Assembly (NCBI RefSeq): GCF_051195215.1
Contig: NZ_JBNAZM010000023.1
Location: 8,828-72,827 of the forward strand
Length of the DNA: 64,000 nucleotides
Reading direction: 5' to 3'
Origin: Arhodomonas sp051195215
GTDB lineage: Bacteria > Pseudomonadota > Gammaproteobacteria > Nitrococcales > Nitrococcaceae
The notes beneath the pieces were generated by a model. It searched no databases and was not told the DNA's origin. It was given only the letters and a program-made list of their open reading frames with translations. Made by a program: the position numbers and the translations under genes. Below are positions 46,322 through 54,900 of this stretch, piece after piece (the first letter of the stretch is position 1; each line of letters opens with the position of its first letter).

Positions 46322-47365
46322 TCAGCCGCCGGCGCCGTCGTTCGAGAGCTTGCGTAGCGCCTCGATCTGCTGCTCGATGGCTGCGCGGCCGGAGGCGTTG
46401 ATGTCCTTCGACAGACTTTCGAGATCGGCGATCTGAGCGTTGATGAACTCAACCATGGCGTTGCCGCTGCGCCGGAATTTCACCAGGCCGTTGTTCTGCA
46501 TCGCCGTCTGCCACGCCTGGGACTCGGCTACCTGCTGCAAAGCGTTCACCCAGTAGGTGTGTGCGTCGTCGCTGGCTTCCCGGCCCATGTAGAAGCCGCG
46601 CCAGTTGGCGCCGACGGTGTCGTACCCCTGTTCCCGTGCCGTTGGGAGCTCCGAGAACGCCTGGGGCAGGCGTTGATCGGCGAGCACGCCGAGGACGCGC
46701 AGTTGCCCCTCGCGAACCGATTCGGCCACCTCCGAGAGGTCGCCGGAGAAGGCGTCGACGTTGCCAGCACGCAACTCTTCCAGCGCGGCGCCGCCATTGT
46801 TGAACGACAGATATTGCAGTTCGTGGAGGTTCTTGATGCCGGCGGCGCGGGCGAGCATCAGTACCTTCATGTGATCCCAGCCGTTCGCCGGGCTGCCACC
46901 GGAGAAGGCGACCACGCGGGGGTTGTCGCGCACGGCGGTGAAGAGCTCGTCCAGGTTCTGGTACGGACTGTCCGGCGAGACCGCGATGACGCCGAAATCC
47001 GCACCGAGTGCGGCGAGCCAGCGAACGTCGCCGGCAGTGTGGCCGGCGTAGCGGCCCTGCGCGAGTCGGCTCGCGGTGGCCGTACTCGCGGCCACGAGCA
47101 GGTTGTCGTCGCCCGCGCGCTCCCCGGCGACACGGCCGTAAGCAATGCCGCCGCCGGCACCGGAGACGTTTGAGACCGTGACGGGGCCGGGGGTGAGTCC
47201 CTTGGCGGCGAGGATTCTCCCGACGGCGCGGCAGGTGAAATCCCAGCCGCCGCCTTTGTCGGCGGGGGCGATGCACTCCACGTCGCCCGGCTCGAAGGCG
47301 GAGGCGGCGGGGGCGGCGATCGCCGCCGTCAGCGTCAGTATCAGGAGCGTGAGCCAACGGTGCAT
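46322..47365 (-). CDS. second TctC-type periplasmic binding protein
   Basis: 347-residue paralogue of the tctC product, with close matches such as VECIAPADKGGGWDFTCRAV and FSGGSPANGWDHMKVLMLAR. It has a longer C-terminus and its own signal peptide (ending APAASAFEP). It has no membrane subunits of its own and sits between tctC and the tctD-tctE operon. It may feed TctAB with another carboxylate or act as an extracytoplasmic sensor. It carries its own TctD-box candidate and is divergent from tctD. Confidence 0.92.
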   Translation of the reverse strand: MHRWLTLLILTLTAAIAAPAASAFEPGDVECIAPADKGGGWDFTCRAVGRILAAKGLTPGPVTVSNVSGAGGGIAYGRVAGERAGDDNLLVAASTATASRLAQGRYAGHTAGDVRWLAALGADFGVIAVSPDSPYQNLDELFTAVRDNPRVVAFSGGSPANGWDHMKVLMLARAAGIKNLHELQYLSFNNGGAALEELRAGNVDAFSGDLSEVAESVREGQLRVLGVLADQRLPQAFSELPTAREQGYDTVGANWRGFYMGREASDDAHTYWVNALQQVAESQAWQTAMQNNGLVKFRRSGNAMVEFINAQIADLESLSKDINASGRAAIEQQIEALRKLSNDGAGG

Positions 47366-47439
47366 GTTATTGTTTCCTTGCTTCCTTGAGGGACGAGCAT
47401 GGTTTCGGCAAGCTGCGGCAGCCGGCCGCGGTCGCGCGA

Positions 47440-47473
47440 AACCCTACCGTCCGAAACTGTCACTGACCTGACA
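47440..47473. promoter_or_regulatory. TctD-box candidate between the second tctC copy and tctD
   Basis: AACCCTACC (47440-47448) with CTGTCA (47457-47462) and CTGACA (47468-47473), 11 bases apart, in the same layout and orientation as the box at 46261. It ends 4 bases before the tctD start codon, so binding here could also repress tctD. Confidence 0.62.
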
Positions 47474-47477
47474 CCCC

Positions 47478-48146
47478 ATGCGCATCCTGCTGGTCGAGGA
47501 CACACCCGATCTGGGCGAGGCGATCACGCACCGGTTTTCCGGCGACGGCCACGCCGTCGAGTGGGTCCGTGACGGCACGGCCGCGGAGGCCATGCTCGCC
47601 GGTGAGCGGTTCGATTTGCTTATCCTGGATCTGATGATTCCGCCACCGGACGGTTTCGAGGTTCTGCGCCGGCTGCGTGAGCGCGGCGACGCCATCCCGG
47701 TGCTGGTGCTCACGGCGCGTTCGGAGGTGGACGATCGGGTGGGCGCGCTCGACCGCGGCGCCGATGACTATCTGGTCAAGCCTTTCGACTTCCGGGAGCT
47801 GGAAGCCCGTGTGCGGGCGTTGCTACGCCGCGGTGCCGGGGAGGCAGCACCACGGCAACGGCTCGGGGGGCTTACCTTCGATCCCGCTGCCCGCCGGGTG
47901 CTGTGCGGCGATGCCCCCCTGGATCTGCCTAACCGCGAGTTCCGGCTGCTGGAGATCTTTCTCTCGCGGCCGGGACGGGTGTTCAGCAAGGATGAGATCG
48001 CCGATCGGCTCTTCGGACTCGAGGATCCGCCTGCCCCCAACGCCATCGAGGTCTACGTCGCGCGGCTGAGGCGGCGGCTCGCCGGCAGCGGGGTGGTAAT
48101 CCGCACCCATCGCGGACTCGGGTACGTGGCCGAGGCCGATGACTGA
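47478..48146 (+). CDS. tctD: TctD-like response regulator (OmpR family)
   Basis: 222-residue two-component regulator. The receiver domain has MRILLVEDTPDLGEAI, the phospho-acceptor Asp51 in LLILDLMIPPPDG, the Thr in VLVLTARSEV and the Lys in YLVKPFDF. The C-terminal winged helix shows LDLPNREFRLLEIFL and NAIEVYVARLRRRL. It is divergent from the second tctC copy and overlaps the kinase gene by 8 bp. It probably activates both tctC promoters. Confidence 0.93.
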   Translation: MRILLVEDTPDLGEAITHRFSGDGHAVEWVRDGTAAEAMLAGERFDLLILDLMIPPPDGFEVLRRLRERGDAIPVLVLTARSEVDDRVGALDRGADDYLVKPFDFRELEARVRALLRRGAGEAAPRQRLGGLTFDPAARRVLCGDAPLDLPNREFRLLEIFLSRPGRVFSKDEIADRLFGLEDPPAPNAIEVYVARLRRRLAGSGVVIRTHRGLGYVAEADD

Positions 48147-49515
48147 GACCACTATATCTCTGCGCTGGCGGTTGCTGGCCTCGCTCACCGCGTTGAGCGT
48201 GGTGGCGACGGTCGCGCTCGTGGTGGGGGCGTGGCTATACGGGCGCAGTGCCGCGGATCGCGCCTACGACCGCATCCTGCGCGCCTCGGCGCTCGCCATC
48301 GCCGAGCAGCTCTACGTGCGCGATGGCACACTGCGAGTGGACCTGCCCTACGCATCGCTGGACATGCTCGGTTTCGCACGTGACGACCGGGTGTTCTACC
48401 GCGTGGTGGGCCCGCAGGGCGAGACGCTTACCGGCTACGGCGACCTTCCCCCCGCCCCGAGGTCCGCCGAGGATGGCGCGGTGTTCTTCGATGCCGGCTA
48501 TCGTGGCGAGACCGTGCGCTTCGTGGTACTGGGCCGGCTGATCGCCGAGCCTGCGGTTGCCGGCTGGGCGCGGATCCAGGTCGGGCAGACGCGGCGCGCG
48601 CGCGAGGCGCTGGCGCAGGATATGGCGGTGAGCGCGGCGGTGCCCATCGTCGTCCTCGCCGCGGTGCTGCTGGCGCTCGCCTGGCTGGTGGTGACCCGCG
48701 GGCTGGTGCCGTTGCGGCGTATCGGCAGTGAGCTCGCCTGGCGTGACCCTGACGATCTGCAGCCGCTTGCCGTGCGCGTGCCCGCGGAGATGGCCCCCAT
48801 GGTCGATGCCCTCAACGGCTTCATGGCGCGCCTGGCACGAAACCTGGAGCAGACCCGCCGGTTCATCGCCGACGCCGCCCACCAGATCCGCACGCCACTC
48901 GCGGGGCTTCAGGCTCAGGCGGAGCTTGCCCGGGACGAGGTGGATCCCGAACGCCTTGCCGAGGCCCTCGACGGCATCGCGGTTCGCGCCCGCGAGACCA
49001 CGCGGCTGACCAACCAGCTGCTAAGCAACGCACTGGTTTCCCACCGCGGCAATCTGCGCGCCCTCGATCGCGTGGACCTCGGCGATATCGTGCGCCAGGC
49101 GGTCCAGGAGGCCACGCCGCTGTCCGGGGGGCGCCGGGGCGATGTGCGTGTGAATCTGCCGAACGGCGAGCTCGCCATCCACGGGGACGCGGTGGTGCTG
49201 CGCGAGGCGGTCCGCAATCTGGTGGAGAACGCCTTGCACCACGGCCCGCCCCAGGGCGTGGTGACGGTGGACGCCCGCGCGGACGACGGCGGCTGGTCCT
49301 GTGGAGTGAGCGACGCCGGTAGCGGTATTCCGAGTGACGATCGGGCGCGCGTGCTGGAGCGCTTCGAGCGCGGCAGCGCTGTTACCGCGGCGGGCTCCGG
49401 GCTGGGGCTCGCCATTGCCCGCGAGGCAGCGGAGCTTCATGGCGCTGAGTTGGTCATGACTCATCCCCCGCAAGGCGGGTTTCGGGTGGCCCTGGTCGTT
49501 GGAGGTGAGCGATGA
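48139..49515 (+). CDS. tctE: TctE-like sensor histidine kinase
   Basis: 458-residue kinase. Two membrane segments (about 15-35 and 165-190) flank a periplasmic sensor of the TctE type. A HAMP-like linker leads to the H-box RRFIADAAHQIRTPLAGLQ. The N-box VENALHHGPPQG, G1 box DAGSGIPSDD and G2 box GSGLGLAIARE follow. It should phosphorylate the TctD-like regulator in response to extracytoplasmic carboxylate. Its stop overlaps the following binding-protein gene by 4 bp. Confidence 0.92.
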   Translation: MTETTISLRWRLLASLTALSVVATVALVVGAWLYGRSAADRAYDRILRASALAIAEQLYVRDGTLRVDLPYASLDMLGFARDDRVFYRVVGPQGETLTGYGDLPPAPRSAEDGAVFFDAGYRGETVRFVVLGRLIAEPAVAGWARIQVGQTRRAREALAQDMAVSAAVPIVVLAAVLLALAWLVVTRGLVPLRRIGSELAWRDPDDLQPLAVRVPAEMAPMVDALNGFMARLARNLEQTRRFIADAAHQIRTPLAGLQAQAELARDEVDPERLAEALDGIAVRARETTRLTNQLLSNALVSHRGNLRALDRVDLGDIVRQAVQEATPLSGGRRGDVRVNLPNGELAIHGDAVVLREAVRNLVENALHHGPPQGVVTVDARADDGGWSCGVSDAGSGIPSDDRARVLERFERGSAVTAAGSGLGLAIAREAAELHGAELVMTHPPQGGFRVALVVGGER

Positions 49516-50573
49516 GATGGCTGCTCGCGGTGGCGCTGGTGGCTGTCACGACTGTTGCGGCGGCGCGCACCACGACCTTCCCGTCGCCACAGCCGGATGC
49601 TCAGACGGTCACCATATACGGCAGCACCGACACCTGGGCGATGCGTCCGGTCATCGCCGACTTTCAGCAGGCGCACCCTGGCGTGGCAGTGCGTTACGTG
49701 GAGTTGGTGGCCAACGTCCTCGACCGCCGTTTTCGCGACGAGGTGGCGCGGGGCACGGAGACCGCCGACCTTCTCGTCAGCTCGGCGATGGATCTACAGA
49801 CGAAGCTTGTCAACGACGGCTATGCCCGCCCCTACCGCTCCGGTCAGACCGAATGGCTGCCGCAGTGGGCACGCTGGCGTGATCGCGCATTCGGCTTCAC
49901 CTTCGAGCCGGCAGTGATCGTCTATGATCCGGACCGCCTGAGTCCCGAGGAGGTGCCGCACAATCGCTTCGACCTTATCCGGGTGTTGCGCGAGTCTCCG
50001 GAACGTTTCCGCGGGCGAGTGGGCACCTACGACATCGTCGACAGCGGGGTGGGCTACCTCTTTGCCAGCCAGGACAGTCTCCAGGCGAGCACCTACGGGC
50101 GCCTCATCGAGAGCTTTGGCCGCACCCGCGTGCAGCTCGCCTGTTGCACCCTGGATCTCTTTCAGGCCATCGAGCGCGGCGAGCTGCTCATCGGCTACAA
50201 CCTCCTCGGCTCCTATGCCCGCGCGCGTATCGAGGCTGGCTCCTCCCTGCGCATGATCCTGCCGGAGGACTACACGCTGGTGCTCGCGCGTGTTGCCGTG
50301 GTGCCCAAGGCGGCCGCACGGCCCGGGCTTGCCGAACGCTTTCTCGACTACCTGTTGAGCGTGCGCGGTCAGAGCGTCCTCGCCCAGCAGTCCTCGCTCT
50401 ACGCCATCCACCCGGCGGTCACCGGGGAGGGCAGCGCCGATGCTCTGCGCCGCCGCGCCCGCGGGCCGCTGCGGCCCATCGGCCTCGGTCCCGGCCTGAT
50501 GGTCTATCTCGATGAGATGAAGCGCGAGCGCTTCATCGACGAATGGCGCGCGTCGGTGATCGTCCCCGAGTGA
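49512..50573 (+). CDS. ABC-type periplasmic binding protein linked to the Tct kinase
   Basis: 353-residue type 2 periplasmic binding protein resembling Fe3+/thiamine-type SBPs. A short signal (LLAVALVAVTTVAAA) is followed by TVTIYGSTDTWAMRPVIADF and DLLVSSAMDLQTKLVNDGYA. No ABC permease or ATPase gene accompanies it. The 4-bp overlap with the kinase gene suggests a periplasmic sensing partner for TctE, rather than a transport component. This arrangement is seen in other TctD/TctE loci; the ligand is unknown. Confidence 0.82.
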   Translation: MRWLLAVALVAVTTVAAARTTTFPSPQPDAQTVTIYGSTDTWAMRPVIADFQQAHPGVAVRYVELVANVLDRRFRDEVARGTETADLLVSSAMDLQTKLVNDGYARPYRSGQTEWLPQWARWRDRAFGFTFEPAVIVYDPDRLSPEEVPHNRFDLIRVLRESPERFRGRVGTYDIVDSGVGYLFASQDSLQASTYGRLIESFGRTRVQLACCTLDLFQAIERGELLIGYNLLGSYARARIEAGSSLRMILPEDYTLVLARVAVVPKAAARPGLAERFLDYLLSVRGQSVLAQQSSLYAIHPAVTGEGSADALRRRARGPLRPIGLGPGLMVYLDEMKRERFIDEWRASVIVPE

Positions 50574-50624
50574 CTCGCCGTTGACGCGCGCGCGGAGACG
50601 ACCGCGACGCCCCATACAGCCTAA

Positions 50625-50856
50625 TTCTCCCGCCGCCCGAGCTGGCGGGACGGTCCACGCCAGCAGTGCCTGCGCAGGCTCAACCCGCCGGCGGCACGCT
50701 ATCTCCGCGCCGACCGCCACACCCGCTTTTTCATCGCCGACGGTGACCGCTGGCAGGAAAGCGAGCGCTTCCCGCCGCTGGTCGTGGGCCGGAACGTCTA
50801 CGCCCTGCGCCGCTATCGCAACCCGGATCCGGCACCCGCCGGGCGCGACACCGCAT
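50625..50856 (+). pseudogene. fragment of an unrecognised gene cut by the miniature element
   Basis: After an in-frame TAA, an open frame reads WRDGPRQQCLRRLNPPAARY, RFFIADGDRWQESERFPPLV and GRNVYALRRYRNPDP. It then runs straight into the terminal repeat at 50857. Sequence character looks protein-like, but I do not recognise the family and see no start or ribosome-binding site. It may be the 3' remnant of a deleted gene. Confidence 0.25.
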
Positions 50857-51012
50857 TACTAATCTTCTCAGCGGTATTGTCATGTGTCAGAGCGCCACGA
50901 CGGTTCGGGGGCAAGGCGCGCGGTGTAGCCGGGCTACATAAGCGGCGAGCAACGCAGACCCATCGGCGCACGGACCGGCTGACGCATGACAATACCTCTG
51001 AGAAGATTAGTA
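50857..51012. mobile_element. miniature inverted-repeat element, copy 1 (156 bp)
   Basis: 34-bp terminal inverted repeats (50857-50890 and 50979-51012) match at 32 of 34 positions. The outer part reads TACTAATCTTCTCAG, the inner part TATTGTCATG. The core holds the palindrome TGTAGCCGGGCTACA at 50924-50938. No transposase is encoded, and outer TA dinucleotides could be target duplications. It sits between the gene fragment and the operator of the XRE regulator. Confidence 0.82.
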
Positions 51013-51041
51013 CACCCTGGCATCCCGAATGGTGACGGTGC

Positions 51042-51061
51042 GTATCGGAAAGCGATACTTT
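51042..51061. promoter_or_regulatory. operator-like site ahead of the XRE regulator
   Basis: GTATCGGAAAGCGATACTTT includes an inverted repeat GTATCG/CGATAC and lies 53-72 bases before the regulator start. A similar site (51883-51902) follows the gene, so both may be bound by the regulator encoded between them. Confidence 0.5.
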
Positions 51062-51113
51062 GCGTCCGACATCGACGCCGCGCAGACCGCGGCAATCGAC
51101 ACGGGAGGCGGAT

Positions 51114-51875
51114 GTGTCACAGAGCCAGCGGATCATCGACGCGACCAAGCAGGCGCTGCGCGAACAGGGGATTACCTACGCCGATGTGGCGAGGCACCTC
51201 GGCCTGAGCGAAGCCAGCGTCAAGCGCCTGTTCGCACGCGGTCGGTTCTCGCTCGACAGGCTGGAGGCCATCGCCCGGTTCCTGCAGCTGGACCTGGGCG
51301 AGCTTGTTCGCCGCGCCGAGTGCATGGACTCCCTGCCGCAACAGCTATCCGCCGAGCAGGAGCAGTATCTGGTCGCCCGACCCAAGCTGTTCCTGCTGTT
51401 CTATCTGCTTCTCAACGATTATGACCTCGACCGTGTGGTCGCCGATTTCCGCATCGATAGGCCCGAGGGCATAAGACTGCTATGCGAACTCGAGGAACTG
51501 GGGCTGATCGAGCGCCACCCGGGCGACCGCGTGCGACTGCGGGTGTCGCGAGCGCTGACCTGGCGCCGGGGCGGGCCGATCCGGCGCTTCATCGACGAGC
51601 GTGTGCTGCGGGAATTTCTCGGCGGAGCGTTCGACGGCGAGGGGGAGGTATTCCACTTTGTCTCGGGCATCGTCTCACAAGCGAGCATGGCGCAACTGCT
51701 GCGCGAGATCGAGCGTGTCGTCCGGCACTTCAACGACCAGTTGCGCGCGGCGAGCGAGGAGAGCCTGGAGCGGCGCCAGGGCTGCAGCCTGCTGGTGGCG
51801 ATGCGTCCCTGGCGGTTTTCCCTGTTCACCGAGTACGAACGTGCCTCTGAGCCGGGCGCGGCATCACACGAGTGA
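51114..51875 (+). CDS. XRE-family helix-turn-helix regulator
   Basis: 253 residues. The N-terminal Cro/C1-type HTH (about 6-66) is GITYADVARHLGLSEASVKR followed by LEAIARFLQLDLGELV. The remainder is an uncharacterised domain with a winged-helix-like stretch around VADFRIDRPEGIRLL and LEELGLIERHP. GTG 51114 was chosen because GGGAGG lies 6 bases upstream and the HTH starts directly after. Similar operator-like sites on both sides suggest autoregulation and control of the acyltransferase gene downstream. Confidence 0.8.
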   Translation: MSQSQRIIDATKQALREQGITYADVARHLGLSEASVKRLFARGRFSLDRLEAIARFLQLDLGELVRRAECMDSLPQQLSAEQEQYLVARPKLFLLFYLLLNDYDLDRVVADFRIDRPEGIRLLCELEELGLIERHPGDRVRLRVSRALTWRRGGPIRRFIDERVLREFLGGAFDGEGEVFHFVSGIVSQASMAQLLREIERVVRHFNDQLRAASEESLERRQGCSLLVAMRPWRFSLFTEYERASEPGAASHE

Positions 51876-51882
51876 TCGATAC

Positions 51883-51902
51883 GTAGCAAAAAACGATACT
51901 TT
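51883..51902. promoter_or_regulatory. operator-like site ahead of the aas-type gene
   Basis: GTAGCAAAAAACGATACTTT shares the right half CGATACTTT and the overall layout with the site at 51042, though the left half is degenerate. It lies about 100 bases before the acyltransferase gene, within a locally A+T-rich 120-base gap. Confidence 0.45.
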
Positions 51903-51997
51903 ATTGTCCGGTTATTGGAGTCAGGTTGCGTTTTTTATATCGTCGCAACCACTGACGCGCAACGGCGCCCGACAACCGCTTGCCAGGGAGAACGCCC

Positions 51998-54900
51998 ATG
52001 CCACGGATGACCGCCCGCACCGGTTTTCTACCGTTCATCACGGTGGTGTTTCTCAACGCCTTCGTTGATCTCGGACACAAGATCATCATCCAGAACACCC
52101 TGTTCAAGACCTTCGACGGCTCACTGCAGATTGCGCTCACCGCGGTGGTCAATGCGCTCATCCTGTTGCCGTTCGTGCTGGTTTTCACGCCGGCGGGCTT
52201 TCTCTCCGACCGCTTCGCCAAGCCGCGCGTCATGCGCGCGAGTGCCTTTGTCGCCGTTGCAATCACGCTCGGCATTACCGCTTGCTACTACCTTGGCTGG
52301 TTCTGGCCGGCGTTCGCGCTGACCTTCGCACTGGCGCTGCAGAGCGCGATCTACTCGCCGGCGAAATTCGGCTATATCCGCGAACTGGTCGGCGAGGCAC
52401 AGCTGGCGCCCGCCAATGGCGCGGTGCAGGCGGTGACCACGGTGGCGATTCTCGGTGGCACCTTTGCGTTCTCGGTGGTGTTCGAGGGCCTGTTCGCCGG
52501 ATCGGGCGCGACCGATCCGCAAGCGACGGTGGCGGCCATTGCACCGGTGGGCTGGTTGCTCGTGACCGCCTCGGGCGCGGAGTTCCTGCTGACGCTGCGC
52601 CTGCCGCACCGCGAACCCGCCCGCCCCGGTATGCGCTTCGACTGGAGCCGCTACGCCCGCGCCGACTACCTGTGCGTGAACCTGCGCGCCGCCTGGTCGC
52701 GGCCCGCGGTACGCCTGCCGATCATCGGCCTGTCCGTGTTCTGGGCGATTTCGCAGGTGATGGTCGCCGTCTTCCCCGCCTACGCGAAGGCGCGGCTCGG
52801 CATCGACAACACAATTGTGCTGCAGGGGACGGTGGCCTGTTCGGGTATCGGCATCATCGTCGGCGCACTGCTAGCCGGTCGCTGGTCGCGCGGCTACATC
52901 GAGACCGGCCTGATTCCGGTGGGCACGCTCGGCATCGCCACTGCGTTGTTCCTGCTGCCCGGTCTGCCTACGATCGCCGCGCACGCGGCCAACTTCCTTG
53001 CGCTGGGCATGCTTGGCGGTTTCGTGCTGGTGCCGCTCAACTCGCTGGTGCAGTTCAATGCCGGCCGTGAAGGCCTGGGCCGCGTGCTCGCGGCGAGCAA
53101 CTTCATCCAGAACATCGTCATGCTCGCGTTCCTGGGCCTGACGTTGCTGGCGACGACCGCGGCATTCGGCACCATCGCGCTGTTCGTATTCCTGGGGATA
53201 ACGGCGCTGGTCGCGGCGCTCTACACCATCGTCAAGCTACCGCAATCGCTGTCGCGTTTCGTCGTAGCGCGTCTGCTGTCGCCGCGGTATCGGTTGCAGG
53301 TGCAGGGCCTGGACCACTTGCCCTCCGAGGGTGGTGTCCTGTTGCTCGGCAACCACGTGAGCTGGCTCGATTGGGCCATGGTCCAGATCGCCTGCCCGCG
53401 CCCGATCCGTTTCGTCATGGAACGAAGCATCTACGAGCGCTGGTACCTGCGCTGGCTGCTGGACGCCTTCGGCGCGATCCCCATCGCCCGTGGCCGTAGC
53501 GCCGACGCCCTGAGGAGCGTCACCGAGTGCCTGAACAACGGCGAGGTGGTCTGCCTGTTCCCCGAGGGCCAGATCAGCCGCAACGGTCACCTGGGCGAGT
53601 TCAAGCGCGGCTTCGAGCGCGCCGCTGCCGAGGCGGACGGCGTCATCGTGCCGTTCTACATCCTCGGGCTGTGGGGCAGCCGCTTCTCGCGCGCCGGTAG
53701 CGGCATGCGTGAGCGACGGCGAGCCTGGCGCGCCCGCGATGTCGTCTTCGGTTTCGGCAAGGCGCTGCCGATGGTGACCGGTGCCGCCGGCGTGAAGCAG
53801 GCGGTGATGGAGCTCTCCGTGGAGTGCTGGCAGGCGCGTGCGCGCACGCTGCCGTCGCTTCCGGCCGCCTGGTTGCGTACAGCCAAGCGCTGTGGCAATG
53901 CCCCGGCGGTCGCCGATTCAACCGACGCGTGGATCGGCAGCCGGCGCCTGCTGGCGGGCGTGCTGGCCTTCGCCCGTTATCTGCAGCAGGGCACGCACGG
54001 GCGCCGCCTCGGGATACTGCTGCCGCCCAGCAGCGCCGGGATGATCGCCAATCTGGCGGCACTGCTGACCGGGCGCGCGGTGGTCAATCTCAACTACAGT
54101 GCCCCTTCGGCGGCGATACGGGCGGCGATCGCGCGTGCGGGAATCACCGAGGTCGTCACCGACGCTCGCTTCGTCGCGCGTCTCGAGAGCCGTGGGCTGA
54201 ATGTGGATAGCGTGCTGGCGGGCGTTCGCCGTCATGATATCGAGGACTTCCGCAACGCCATGACGCGCGGCGCTCGGATGCTCGCGCTGCTGGCGACCTG
54301 GTTGCCGTGCGCACTGCTCGAGCGCGCTTTCGGCCACCGGCCGGACCCGGACGCCACCGCCGCCATCGTGTTCTCCGGCGAGAGCGGGAGTACGCTCGAG
54401 GGCGTGGAGCTCAGCCACCGTAATATCCTCGCGAACGCACACCAGGTGGCCGACGTGTTCGACACGGAGACCGATGACGTCATGCTCGGCAATCTGCCGC
54501 TATTCCACGCTTTCGGCCTGACCGTGACGACGCTGCTGCCAGCGGTCGAGGGCGTGCCGGTGGTCTGCCACCCGGACCCGAGCGATACGATCGGCAGCGC
54601 CAAGGCGATCGCGCGCCACCGGGTCACGGTGATGTGCTCGACCTCGAGCTTGCTGCGGTTATTCGCGCGCAAGCGCCGTATCCACCCGCTGATGCTCGAG
54701 TCGCTGCGCCTGGTCGTCGCCGACGCCGAGCAGCTCGAGGCGAAGGCGCGGGAGGCATTCGAGCAGCGCTTCACGAAGCGGATTCACGTAGGCTTCGGCG
54801 CCACGGAAGTCACGCCGGTCGCCACCTGCAACGTGCCGGACCGTCTTGATACCCGGAGCTGGCAGGTTCAGATCGGCCAACGGCCCGGCACGGTGGGTAT

